Below are positions 14,763 through 21,831 of a stretch of DNA of 22,475 nucleotides, one piece after another (position 1 is the first letter of the stretch; the number at the start of each line of letters is the position of its first letter). The notes under the pieces were generated by a model that ran no database searches, was not told the origin of the DNA, and saw only the letters and a list, made by a program, of their open reading frames with translations. The DNA comes from Pseudomonadota bacterium. GTDB taxonomy: Bacteria; Pseudomonadota; Alphaproteobacteria; Rhizobiales; Xanthobacteraceae. Both the position numbers and the translations under genes were made by a program. The stretch is taken from assembly GCA_023435725.1 (NCBI GenBank), contig JAEYRD010000138.1, positions 1 through 22,475 on the forward strand. The letters are read 5' to 3'.

Positions 14763-14811
14763 GCGCATGATCCGCTCGGAAAACCGCTGCACACTTTTTC
14801 GGATCATGCGC
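14763..14811. repeat. Dispersed palindromic element in the rpoN-hpf gap
   Basis: GCGCATGATCCG (14763-14774) and CGGATCATGCGC (14800-14811) are perfect 12-bp inverted arms around a 25-base centre that itself contains CGGAAAACCGCTGCACACTTT. I recognise this GCATGATC...GATCATGC unit as a very common intergenic repeat in Rhizobiales genomes. Only one copy is present here. Its RNA would fold as a long hairpin in the rpoN-hpf transcript. Confidence 0.8.
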
Positions 14812-14868
14812 CAGCTTGGATCGGTCTCAAAAGGGGATTGAGAGTAGCGCGATTTGGCGCGAGCGCAA

Positions 14869-16500
14869 TCAGGCCGGCTCGGTGTTGCGGGAGCGATCGG
14901 ACAGTGCGGTGGAGAGGACGTTACCAAGAGCGCTCTGTTTGTCGCGACGGCGTTGCACCGAAGAGGGAATGCGCATGGCTTCGCGGTACTTCGCGACCGT
15001 GCGGCGGGCAATATCAATGCCCGAAGCACGCAACCGTTCCACGATGGTATCATCCGAAAGGATCGCGGAAGGCTCCTCCGCATCGATCAACTGCTTGATG
15101 TGGTGGCGAACGGCTTCCGCGGAGTGTGCCTCGCCGCCGTCGGCCGAGGCGATCGAGGCCGTGAAGAAATATTTCAACTCGAACGTGCCGCGATTGGTCG
15201 CCATGTATTTGTTGGCGGTGACGCGCGACACCGTGGATTCATGCATCTGAATGGCGTCGGCGACGGCCTTCAGGTTCAGCGGCCGCAGGTGCGCCACGCC
15301 ATGGGTGAAGAAGCCGTCCTGCTGGCGCACGATCTCGGTCGCGACTTTCAGGATGGTGCGGGCGCGCTGGTCGAGCGCGCGCACCAGCCAGGTCGCGTTC
15401 TGCAGTGCATCGGTAAAATAGGACTTGTCGCCGTCCTTGCCGATCTTCTTCGACAGCTCGGAATAATAGGTCTGGTTGACCAGCACGCGCGGCAAGGTGT
15501 CGCTGTTGAGCTCGACATGCCAACCGCCATCGGGACCCGGGCGGACATAGACGTCCGGCACCATGGTCTGCAAACGGGACGAGCCGAACTTCATGCCGGG
15601 CTTCGGATTGAGCCGGCGGATCTCGCCGATCATGTCGGCGATGTCCTCGTCGTCGACGCCGCAGAGCTTGCGCAGGCTCGCGATGTCGCGCTTGGCGAGG
15701 AGATCGAGATGCTCGACGAGGGCCTGCATCGCCGGATCGTAGCGGTCGAGTTCGCGGAGCTGGATCGCCAGGCATTCGCTCAAACTGCGCGCGCACACGC
15801 CCGGCGGATCGAATTTTTGCAGCACGGCAAGAACGTCCTCGACACCCTGCTGCGATGCGCCAAGGCGCTCGGCGGCCTGGCCGAGATCGGGCGGCAGATA
15901 GCCGGCCTCGTCGACGAGGTCGATCAGGTACTGGCCGATCATGCGCTGCGCGGGCGCGGTGAAGGCAACCGAAAGCTGCTCGGCGAGATGGTCCGACAGC
16001 GTTGTCTCGGCCGCGACAAAAGCTTCCAGATTGTAGTCTTCGTCACCAGAGGCGCCGCCGCCCCATTCCGTATAGGTGGTCGGCGCGGCATCCTGGGCAT
16101 TGCGCGCCGCGGCCTCGGCCGGCTCTTCGGAGAAGACGTTGTCGAGGCCCGTGTCCAGGGTCTGCTCGATCTCGGCGCGGGTGCCGAGATCCTTGCTCAT
16201 CCATTCTTCCTGGCCGGGCTCGAAGGCGTCGCCGCTGCCGCCAAAGCCGTCATCGCCGAGACCGTCGCCTTGGCCACCGGACTCGTCGCCATCGCCGAAC
16301 TGGCCGGCCTCGGCCGGGGCTTCACCCGCGGGGGCCTCGTCATTGGCCCGCTCCAGCAGGGGGTTCCGCTCGAGCTCCTCTTCCACGAACGTCGTGAGAT
16401 CGAGATTGGACAATTGCAGCAGCTTGATCGCCTGCATCAGCTGCGGCGTCATGACCAGCGACTGCGACTGCCGGAACTCTAATCTCTGCGTGAGTGCCAT
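14869..16500 (-). CDS. rpoN: RNA polymerase sigma-54 factor
   Basis: RpoN directs RNA polymerase to -24/-12 promoters that need an AAA+ activator (NtrC, NifA, DctD and others). The 543-residue protein has the glutamine-rich region I (MALTQRLEFRQSQSLVMTPQ and LMQAIKLLQLSNLDL). An acidic region II (about 50-130) is rich in Asp, Gly and Glu. The core-binding region follows, then a helix-turn-helix near HESTVSRVTANKYM. The diagnostic RpoN box ARRTVAKYRE lies at 498-507. Bradyrhizobium is known to carry two rpoN genes. This copy, with lpt, hpf and ptsN around it, fits the housekeeping-context copy (rpoN2 in some strains), but I cannot prove which. It starts 90 bases after the lptB stop. Confidence 0.97.
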   Translation of the reverse strand: MALTQRLEFRQSQSLVMTPQLMQAIKLLQLSNLDLTTFVEEELERNPLLERANDEAPAGEAPAEAGQFGDGDESGGQGDGLGDDGFGGSGDAFEPGQEEWMSKDLGTRAEIEQTLDTGLDNVFSEEPAEAAARNAQDAAPTTYTEWGGGASGDEDYNLEAFVAAETTLSDHLAEQLSVAFTAPAQRMIGQYLIDLVDEAGYLPPDLGQAAERLGASQQGVEDVLAVLQKFDPPGVCARSLSECLAIQLRELDRYDPAMQALVEHLDLLAKRDIASLRKLCGVDDEDIADMIGEIRRLNPKPGMKFGSSRLQTMVPDVYVRPGPDGGWHVELNSDTLPRVLVNQTYYSELSKKIGKDGDKSYFTDALQNATWLVRALDQRARTILKVATEIVRQQDGFFTHGVAHLRPLNLKAVADAIQMHESTVSRVTANKYMATNRGTFELKYFFTASIASADGGEAHSAEAVRHHIKQLIDAEEPSAILSDDTIVERLRASGIDIARRTVAKYREAMRIPSSVQRRRDKQSALGNVLSTALSDRSRNTEPA

Positions 16501-16536
16501 GAAGCAAGAACCGTTCCCAAAAATTGGTCCGATTTT

Positions 16537-16552
16537 TGCTTATCCTAATCCA
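16537..16552 (-). promoter_or_regulatory. Possible -24/-12 element upstream of rpoN
   Basis: Read on the minus strand, TGGATTAGGATAAGCA has GG and GC separated by exactly ten bases, the minimal spacing of a sigma-54 promoter. The preferred CAC after GG and TT before GC are missing. It lies 36 bases before the rpoN ATG. An AT-rich hairpin CAAAAAT-N7-ATTTTTG (16518-16538) overlaps. The match is weak, and chance is a real possibility. Confidence 0.25.
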
Positions 16553-16590
16553 AGCCCGATGTACACGGCTTGACGAATTGGAAAAAAGGG

Positions 16591-17601
16591 CTAGAGGCGG
16601 AATTCCTCGCCAAGGTAAAGCCGGCGAACGTCCGGGTCGGCGACGATCTCATCCGGGCTCCCCTCGGTCAAGATCTCACCAGCATAGACGATATAGGCGC
16701 GATCGGTGAGACCGAGCGTCTCGCGGACATTGTGATCGGTGATCAGCACGCCGATGCCGCGATTGGTGAGATGGCGGACCAGATCCTGAATGTCGCCGAC
16801 CGCGATCGGATCGATGCCCGCGAAGGGTTCGTCGAGCAGCATGTAGTTCGGACGCGTCGCCAGCGCGCGCGCGATCTCGACGCGGCGCCGCTCACCGCCG
16901 GACAGCGCGATCGACGGCGATTTCCTTAGGCGCGTGATGTTGAATTCATCGAGCAGCGAGTCGAGCTGCTGCTCGCGCTTCTTGCGCGAGGGCTCGACCA
17001 CTTCGAGCACGGCGCGGATGTTCTGCTCGACGGTGAGGCCGCGGAAGATCGAGGCTTCCTGCGGCAGATAGCCGATGCCGAGCCGCGCGCGCTGGTACAT
17101 CGGCAGCTTCGTCACGTCATGGCCGTCGAGCTCAATCGCGCCGCGATCGGCCTTGATCAGGCCGGTGATCATATAGAACACGGTGGTCTTGCCGGCCCCG
17201 TTCGGGCCAAGCAGGCCGACGGCTTCGCCGCGGCGCACATAAATGCTGACGCCGCGCACCACCTGGCGGCTGCCAAAGGCCTTTTCCACGCTATGCACAG
17301 CCAGGAAGCCCGGCCGCCGCAGCAGCTGTGGCCCGCCGGCGCCGTTCGGCCTGGCGGCGCTCCTGACGGGGTGAACCGCTTGCGGCCGCGTCGACTCGGC
17401 TTGGAAGTCGGCCTGGAACTCGGCTTGGAACTGGTCGGGCGCGTGCATCGACTGGTCGCGGGCGATCGGCGACGCATCACGCACCGGGCTGGGGACGAGC
17501 CCGCCGACGCTGTCACCGAGTGCGGTGATGTCCTGACGCGCAAATCCCGGCCGGCCGCGTTTGGCAGGGCGCCGACGGAACATGCTGAATAGATCGACCA
17601 T
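16591..17601 (-). CDS. lptB: LPS export ABC transporter ATP-binding protein LptB, N-terminally extended
   Basis: LptB is the cytoplasmic ATPase that drives LptFG to pull lipopolysaccharide onto the LptC-LptA bridge. In the 336-residue product the ABC domain begins near residue 99 (FLAVHSVEKAFG). It has Walker A GPNGAGKTT (132-140), signature LSGGE (233-237), LLDEP (255-259), H-loop His290 and the LptB-type ending DEIVADPDVRRLYLGEEFRL. About 95 extra residues precede it, basic at first (FRRRPAKRGRPGFAR) and then low-complexity, with FQAEFQADFQAES from a 12-base tandem repeat. Escherichia coli LptB is about 240 residues and lacks this. No internal Met sits at the domain boundary, so the extension is likely real. 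It lies between lptA and rpoN. Confidence 0.94.
   Translation of the reverse strand: MVDLFSMFRRRPAKRGRPGFARQDITALGDSVGGLVPSPVRDASPIARDQSMHAPDQFQAEFQADFQAESTRPQAVHPVRSAARPNGAGGPQLLRRPGFLAVHSVEKAFGSRQVVRGVSIYVRRGEAVGLLGPNGAGKTTVFYMITGLIKADRGAIELDGHDVTKLPMYQRARLGIGYLPQEASIFRGLTVEQNIRAVLEVVEPSRKKREQQLDSLLDEFNITRLRKSPSIALSGGERRRVEIARALATRPNYMLLDEPFAGIDPIAVGDIQDLVRHLTNRGIGVLITDHNVRETLGLTDRAYIVYAGEILTEGSPDEIVADPDVRRLYLGEEFRL
17394..17429 (-). repeat. 12-base tandem repeat inside lptB
   Basis: Three adjacent 12-base units, ACTCGGCTTGGA, AGTCGGCCTGGA and ACTCGGCTTGGA (plus strand), encode the FQAEFQADFQAE stretch of the LptB N-terminal extension. Units one and three are identical. Copy number could vary between strains without breaking the frame. 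Confidence 0.8.
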
Positions 17602-17837
17602 CCCCGCCTTCTAGCCTTCTACGGTGATCCTGCGCGGTGCTCGCGCGATCTGCCGCGCCGGCCTCTCGATTCGCCGACGCAGCATGAATGAAGGGATGTC
17701 TCATGCCCAGTGAAACACGCCCGAAAAGCGGCGGACCCCGCTTCGAAAGCCCTTGGCGCTAGATACAGTCTCGCCGGGCAAGCTTCAACCTCGGATCGGC
17801 CGAATCCGGTCCAAGCCATTGAGTTTACGTTTGAAAT

Positions 17838-18566
17838 TTACTTTTGCTTGCCTGCGCCGGGCAATTGCAACGGCGGGCCCGCACCAGGCTTGGCTGGACC
17901 GCCCGGACCGCAATCACTGCCGCCGCCCTGCGGCAGCAGCGCCTGGACCCGGCCATTGTCGGATTCCACACGCGACACGCCTGTCGTCATGTCGACCATC
18001 AACCGGTCGCCGCGCAGCACGTTCTTGCACTGTGTCAGAACCACCTGGCCCGAGCCGCCGAGCATGGTGATGAGGTTGGTCTTGGTGTCGAACACGGCGG
18101 TCTCGCCCGTGACCACCTGGTCTTTCTGGGTGACCACGACATTGCCCCGCGCCTCCAGCCGCTTGATCGAGGAGCTGCCGCCGGGGCCCGGCGTCGCCGA
18201 CTGCATCGGCGCGGCCTTTGCGCCTTTCGCAGCCGTGGGCTGCGGCGTCGCGGGCTTGTCGCCGCCCGATTCGTAGAACACCACCAGCGTCTTCGAGGTC
18301 ATGGTGGTGTCGCCCTGCACGACCTTCACATTGCCGGCGAAGGTCGCCTCCTTCTTCTTGTCGCGCATCTCGAGCGAGGCGGCTTCGATCTGGATCGGCT
18401 GATCGCGATTCTGCGAAAAGCCCTGCATCGCATTGGGCACGCCTTGCATCGTGCTCTGTGCGATTGCCGCACCCGTCAGCCCGAGGCCGACGGCAAGCGC
18501 GGCCGCACCGAGGATGGCGCGACGCTTGTCTTCGTTGCGCGAAAAAAAACTGATCATGAAAATCAT
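17838..18566 (-). CDS. lptA: Periplasmic LPS transport protein LptA (OstA-like)
   Basis: LptA forms the periplasmic bridge that carries lipopolysaccharide from LptC to LptD. The 242-residue protein has a signal peptide (RRAILGAAALAVGLGLTG, cleavage near AIA-QS). The OstA/LptA beta-jellyroll follows from about residue 55, with IQIEAASLEMRDKKKEATFAGNV. An alanine- and proline-rich insert (about 102-130) interrupts it, then EARGNVVVTQKDQVVTGETAVFD and LRGDRLMVDMTTGVSRVES. The tail is Gly/Pro-rich. The start overlaps the lptC stop as ATGA (18566-18563), so coupling is likely. A second in-frame ATG three codons later is possible. A run of eight identical bases lies at codons 7-9. The downstream gap to lptB is 236 bases. 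Confidence 0.92.
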   Translation of the reverse strand: MIFMISFFSRNEDKRRAILGAAALAVGLGLTGAAIAQSTMQGVPNAMQGFSQNRDQPIQIEAASLEMRDKKKEATFAGNVKVVQGDTTMTSKTLVVFYESGGDKPATPQPTAAKGAKAAPMQSATPGPGGSSSIKRLEARGNVVVTQKDQVVTGETAVFDTKTNLITMLGGSGQVVLTQCKNVLRGDRLMVDMTTGVSRVESDNGRVQALLPQGGGSDCGPGGPAKPGAGPPLQLPGAGKQK

Positions 18567-19297
18567 CTTGAATTGGCAGACTTGTTTTGGGACGCGCGCG
18601 GCTTCGTCGGCGGCGCGGGCTCGGCGGGCGCAGGCGGAGCAACGGCACCGTCGTCCAGTTTGTCGAGATGCATCACCACATTGCCCTCGAAGCGGATGAC
18701 GTCGCCGCCTTCGGTGATGCGCAGCCGATCAGCGGTCAGCGTGCCGTTGGTCAGCTTGACGTCGACATGTTCATCCGACGAGACCGTGCCCTTGCCCATG
18801 TCGACGAAGGCCGAGTTCAGCCGCGCCTCGTAGCCGGTCGAGGTGCGCAGGAAGATGTCCTTGTGCAGGTCGAGCTGCTGCTGCTTGTTGTCGAAGCGGC
18901 CGGTGCGGGCATCGAGGAACAGGGTTGATTGGTCCTCCATCAGCACTTTCGCGCGCAGATCCGAGAGATCGACATGGTCGGGATCGGTGATGTCCTGCGT
19001 TGCCGCCTTGGCCCAGAGCTCATAGGGCCGCTGGTCCGGCGTGTAGCCGGCCAGATGCGGTGATTCCATGGTGATCTTGGTGCCTGACACGACCATGTTT
19101 CCGGTATCGATCGGCAACTTCGGCATCAGCATGCGGAACGGATTGAAGATCGACACGCCGACGATGGCGGCCAGGGACAGCAGCACCGCACCCGGCACGG
19201 CGATGCGCAGAATCCGCACCAGACGGCTGTGACGTGCCGCGCTGGCGAACTTCGCCGCAAGCGCGGCGTCGTAGGTTGGATTCTGGGCCGAATTCAC
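18563..19297 (-). CDS. lptC: LPS export protein LptC
   Basis: LptC is a bitopic inner-membrane protein that hands lipopolysaccharide from LptBFG to LptA. The 244-residue product has a cytoplasmic N-terminus, one membrane segment at about residues 32-51 (IAVPGAVLLSLAAIVGVSIF) and a periplasmic jellyroll, including GYTPDQRPYELWAKAATQD and the segment around KDIFLRTSTGYEA. A Pro/Ala-rich, Lys-containing tail follows (APPAPAEPAPPTKPRASQ). This tail is longer than in enteric LptC, which is usual for alphaproteobacteria. It begins the lptC-lptA-lptB-rpoN-hpf-ptsN run; RNase D is upstream in the same direction with a 160-base gap holding a REP-like hairpin. Confidence 0.93.
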   Translation of the reverse strand: MNSAQNPTYDAALAAKFASAARHSRLVRILRIAVPGAVLLSLAAIVGVSIFNPFRMLMPKLPIDTGNMVVSGTKITMESPHLAGYTPDQRPYELWAKAATQDITDPDHVDLSDLRAKVLMEDQSTLFLDARTGRFDNKQQQLDLHKDIFLRTSTGYEARLNSAFVDMGKGTVSSDEHVDVKLTNGTLTADRLRITEGGDVIRFEGNVVMHLDKLDDGAVAPPAPAEPAPPTKPRASQNKSANSR

Positions 19298-19423
19298 CTG
19301 AGCTCCCGAGGTGTCGCTCGTCTTGTCCAGTTAATGGGCGCGCCGCATTGTACCCGGCGCCGCCTGAATATGCAGCCCGGGACAGGCCGTTACGAAAGTG
19401 TCCGAAACGGGGCGGCAGCTTTC

Positions 19424-19447
19424 CCCTCTCCCGCTTGCGGAAGAGGG
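19424..19447. repeat. Diverged single hairpin related to the 7811-7929 repeat
   Basis: CCCTCTCCCGC-TT-GCGGAAGAGGG has 11-base arms with one mismatch and shares CTCTCCCGC and the TT turn with the hairpins at 7811 and 7906. It lies 11 bases after the rnd stop (rnd runs on the minus strand) and could terminate that transcript or be an isolated remnant of the element. Confidence 0.65.
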
Positions 19448-19457
19448 AAGCACCACC

Positions 19458-20072
19458 CTAGGAATGCGCGAAAATGTCCTCTTCCGACCAGCCCTGGAGG
19501 TCGAGCAGGGCGCGGGTCGGCAGGAAGTCGAAACAGGCCTGCGCCAGGGCGGTCCGGCCCTCCCGGACCAGCATGGCATCGAGCCGCTCCCTCAGGGCAT
19601 GCAGATGCAGCACATCGGAGGCGGCGTAGGCGAGCTGAGGCTCGGTCAGGCTGTCGGAACCCCAGTCGCTCGACTGCTGCTGCTTGGAGAGGTCGACATT
19701 GAGCACCTCGCGCACGAGGTCCTTGAGGCCATGGCGATCGGTATAGGTGCGCGTCAGGCGCGAGGCGATCTTGGTGCAGTAGATCGGCCCGGTCATCACG
19801 CCGAAGGTCTGGTACAGCACCGCGACGTCGAACCGCGCGAAGTGGAAGATCTTGGTGATCGCGGGATTGGCCAGCAGGGCCTTCAGGTTCGGCGCGTCGG
19901 TGTGACCCTTGGGGATCTGCACCACGTCGGCGCTGCCGTCGCCGGGCGACAGCTGCACCACGCAGAGCCGGTCGCGGTGCGGGTTCAACCCCATGGTCTC
20001 GGTGTCGATCGCCACCGCTCCGGTGTAGCGGGACAGGTCGGGCAGGTCGCCGCGATGCAGGCGTACGGTCAT
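19458..20072 (-). CDS. rnd: RNase D-type 3'-5' exonuclease, short form
   Basis: RNase D family enzymes trim the 3' ends of tRNA precursors and small RNAs. This 204-residue protein consists of the DEDDy exonuclease domain only. Its catalytic residues are visible: Asp23 and Glu25 in AIDTETMGL, Asp82 in FHFARFDVAVL, and Tyr149 with Asp153 in AYAASDVLHL. Escherichia coli RNase D is about 375 residues with two C-terminal HRDC domains, which are absent here; short versions are common in alphaproteobacteria. The ATG at 20072 fits the family N-terminus (TVRLHRGDLP). It precedes lptC in the same direction, but the repeat between suggests separate transcripts. Confidence 0.93.
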   Translation of the reverse strand: MTVRLHRGDLPDLSRYTGAVAIDTETMGLNPHRDRLCVVQLSPGDGSADVVQIPKGHTDAPNLKALLANPAITKIFHFARFDVAVLYQTFGVMTGPIYCTKIASRLTRTYTDRHGLKDLVREVLNVDLSKQQQSSDWGSDSLTEPQLAYAASDVLHLHALRERLDAMLVREGRTALAQACFDFLPTRALLDLQGWSEEDIFAHS

Positions 20073-20188
20073 GGCGTTTCAAAACCTCAATCGGATCGGT
20101 CTGTCGGCACGATAGGCTAATTCGGATTGCCCGCGATGTAGCCACTTGAGGCAGGCCGCGCAAGCGCCGGATGCCCTCGAGAGACCGG

Positions 20189-21514
20189 TCAGATCGCCGC
20201 CAGCATGATGCAGATCATCGCCGCGACCGTGATGCGGCTGGGACCGTCGCGGAAGGCGTAGATGATGGGATCGTCGGGCATCTCGCGGCGATGCGCCATC
20301 ATCAGGGCGCGGCCGAACCAGTAGAGCAGCAGCGGGTTCAGGAGCCACAGCATCCAGGGGCGGCCGTAGAGCGGTGTCACCGCCGACGAGGACACATAGA
20401 GCGAGAACACGGTCACCGCGTTCATGGCGCTCGCGGCCGCCATCGCGGCGATGATTTGCAGGTCGGTGATCCTGTAGTCGCGGTTGGAGGGATCGGCGAG
20501 ACCCGCACTCTCGCGCATGCTGAGCTCGCTGAAGCGCTTGATCAGCGCCAGCGATGTGAACACGAACAGCGAGAAAATCAAAAGCCATTCCGACAGCACC
20601 ACCCCGACACCGACCGCGCCGGCGATGATGCGCAACGTATAGAGGCCGGCGAGCGTGACGACGTCGACCAGCATCTTGCGCTTGAGCACGAGCGAATAGG
20701 CGATCGTGGTGGCGAGATAGGCGCCGAGCACGCCGAGGAAGACGGGCGAGATGCAGAGGCTGGCGACGACAGCAAACAGCCACAACGCAGGGATCGCAAG
20801 CAGCGCCGAGGAGATCGGCAAGTCACCGGCCGCGAGCGCGCGATGGCGCTTGGTCGGATGCTGCCGATCTGCGGCGAGATCGAGCAGGTCGTTCATCAGA
20901 TAGGCGCCCGACGCGCAGGCCGAGAACGCCAGGAACGCCAGCAGCGCAGAGCCGAGCGTCGCAAGATTCATCTGATGCGCGGTGATCGCCGGCACGAACA
21001 CCAACGTGTTCTTGGCGTATTGATAGACGCGCAGCGCCTTCGCCCAGGTCTTGAGGCTGGCCCTGCGAATGCCTCGGTTCTCGACGCGCTCGATGGAGCC
21101 GCGATCGAACGGCAACCTGTCGCCCGCCGCGAGATCGGCGGGGGTAACGACGCCATCAAAACCGAGATGCGTCGCGATGCCTGCGGCATGATCGGCGAAA
21201 CGTCCCGCGACGAGATAGATCTTCGCGCCCCGCGCCCGCGCCGCGAGCGCCTGGTTCAGCACGTCGGGCTCATAGGGCAGATGCGCGTAGTCGATCTCGG
21301 CCCGCGCCAAAATATCCGTGAGCGCGGCAATACCCGGGCGTCCGCCAGCGCCGAAGCGGGCGAGCATGAGGGCGGGCCGACTGAACAGCGCTTCCATCAG
21401 CAGTTCCGAACGCAGCAGCGCGCCTTCGAGATCGATGACGAGCGTCCGGGCAGCCGCCACCGCTGCCGACGGCTCGGGCACGCCAAAATCATACTGCCAG
21501 GCAGGCTGCTCCAT
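20189..21514 (-). CDS. HAD-like domain fused to UbiA-family prenyltransferase
   Basis: This 441-residue fusion has an N-terminal HAD-like domain (about residues 22-145) and a C-terminal UbiA membrane prenyltransferase (about 160-441). The HAD motif I is degenerate: VIDLEGALLRSE, with Glu30 where the second Asp of DxD usually sits. The UbiA part has the metal-binding motif NDLLDLAADRQHPTKRHR (Asn208, Asp209, Asp212, Asp216), which resembles decaprenyl-phosphate phosphoribosyltransferases (DPPR synthases), and about eight to nine membrane segments. The substrate is therefore probably a polyprenyl phosphate plus a phosphosugar, an inference. The frame is open to 21751. Met at 21514 or 21541 starts the plausible protein; neither has a good ribosome site. 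The substrate-linked partner genes seen elsewhere are not in this window. Confidence 0.88.
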   Translation of the reverse strand: MEQPAWQYDFGVPEPSAAVAAARTLVIDLEGALLRSELLMEALFSRPALMLARFGAGGRPGIAALTDILARAEIDYAHLPYEPDVLNQALAARARGAKIYLVAGRFADHAAGIATHLGFDGVVTPADLAAGDRLPFDRGSIERVENRGIRRASLKTWAKALRVYQYAKNTLVFVPAITAHQMNLATLGSALLAFLAFSACASGAYLMNDLLDLAADRQHPTKRHRALAAGDLPISSALLAIPALWLFAVVASLCISPVFLGVLGAYLATTIAYSLVLKRKMLVDVVTLAGLYTLRIIAGAVGVGVVLSEWLLIFSLFVFTSLALIKRFSELSMRESAGLADPSNRDYRITDLQIIAAMAAASAMNAVTVFSLYVSSSAVTPLYGRPWMLWLLNPLLLYWFGRALMMAHRREMPDDPIIYAFRDGPSRITVAAMICIMLAAI

Positions 21515-21831
21515 CCGAAAACGCTCTACTGACCGCAACATGACCGGCCCAAAAAGGTTGGGAAGGCCGGGGAGCAGGGAAATGGACGGTCGGAACCCTA
21601 AGGGAGCATTCGCTAAGGGCGGCTTAATTCGAGCGAAAGATAGGCGGGCGGCCTCGGCAGAAGACCGAACCCAATCGGCGCCCCCGCTGTTGCACGGATC
21701 CCACAACCCGGCGCGAGCTTGATATCCCGGCGGAACTTGCGCCATGGGCACCGTGGAAATCGCCCCGTTACCACCCCATCTGTCGTCAACTTCTCGCGCT
21801 CCCTATCCCCGCTCGCCGTGAACCAGGTGCC
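21515..21831. other. Intergenic region between divergent UbiA-fusion and MFS genes
   Basis: This 317-base stretch separates two divergent genes and should hold both promoters. An open frame from the UbiA side continues through most of it but reads like non-coding sequence. I found no convincing -35/-10 pair, operator, RNA or repeat. Confidence 0.5.

Noticed and set aside
14854..16482. 542-codon open frame on the plus strand opposite rpoN
   Set aside because: Antisense to the clear RpoN reading frame; no motifs and unlikely composition.
20171..21532. 453-codon open frame on the plus strand opposite the UbiA fusion
   Set aside because: Its translation is dominated by Arg, Gln, Glu and His, an antisense artefact of hydrophobic codons.
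21515..21751. N-terminal extension of the UbiA fusion frame to 21751
   Set aside because: The extra 79 residues have no domain, are Pro/Arg-rich and occupy the promoter region of a divergent gene; starts at 21514 or 21541 fit better.
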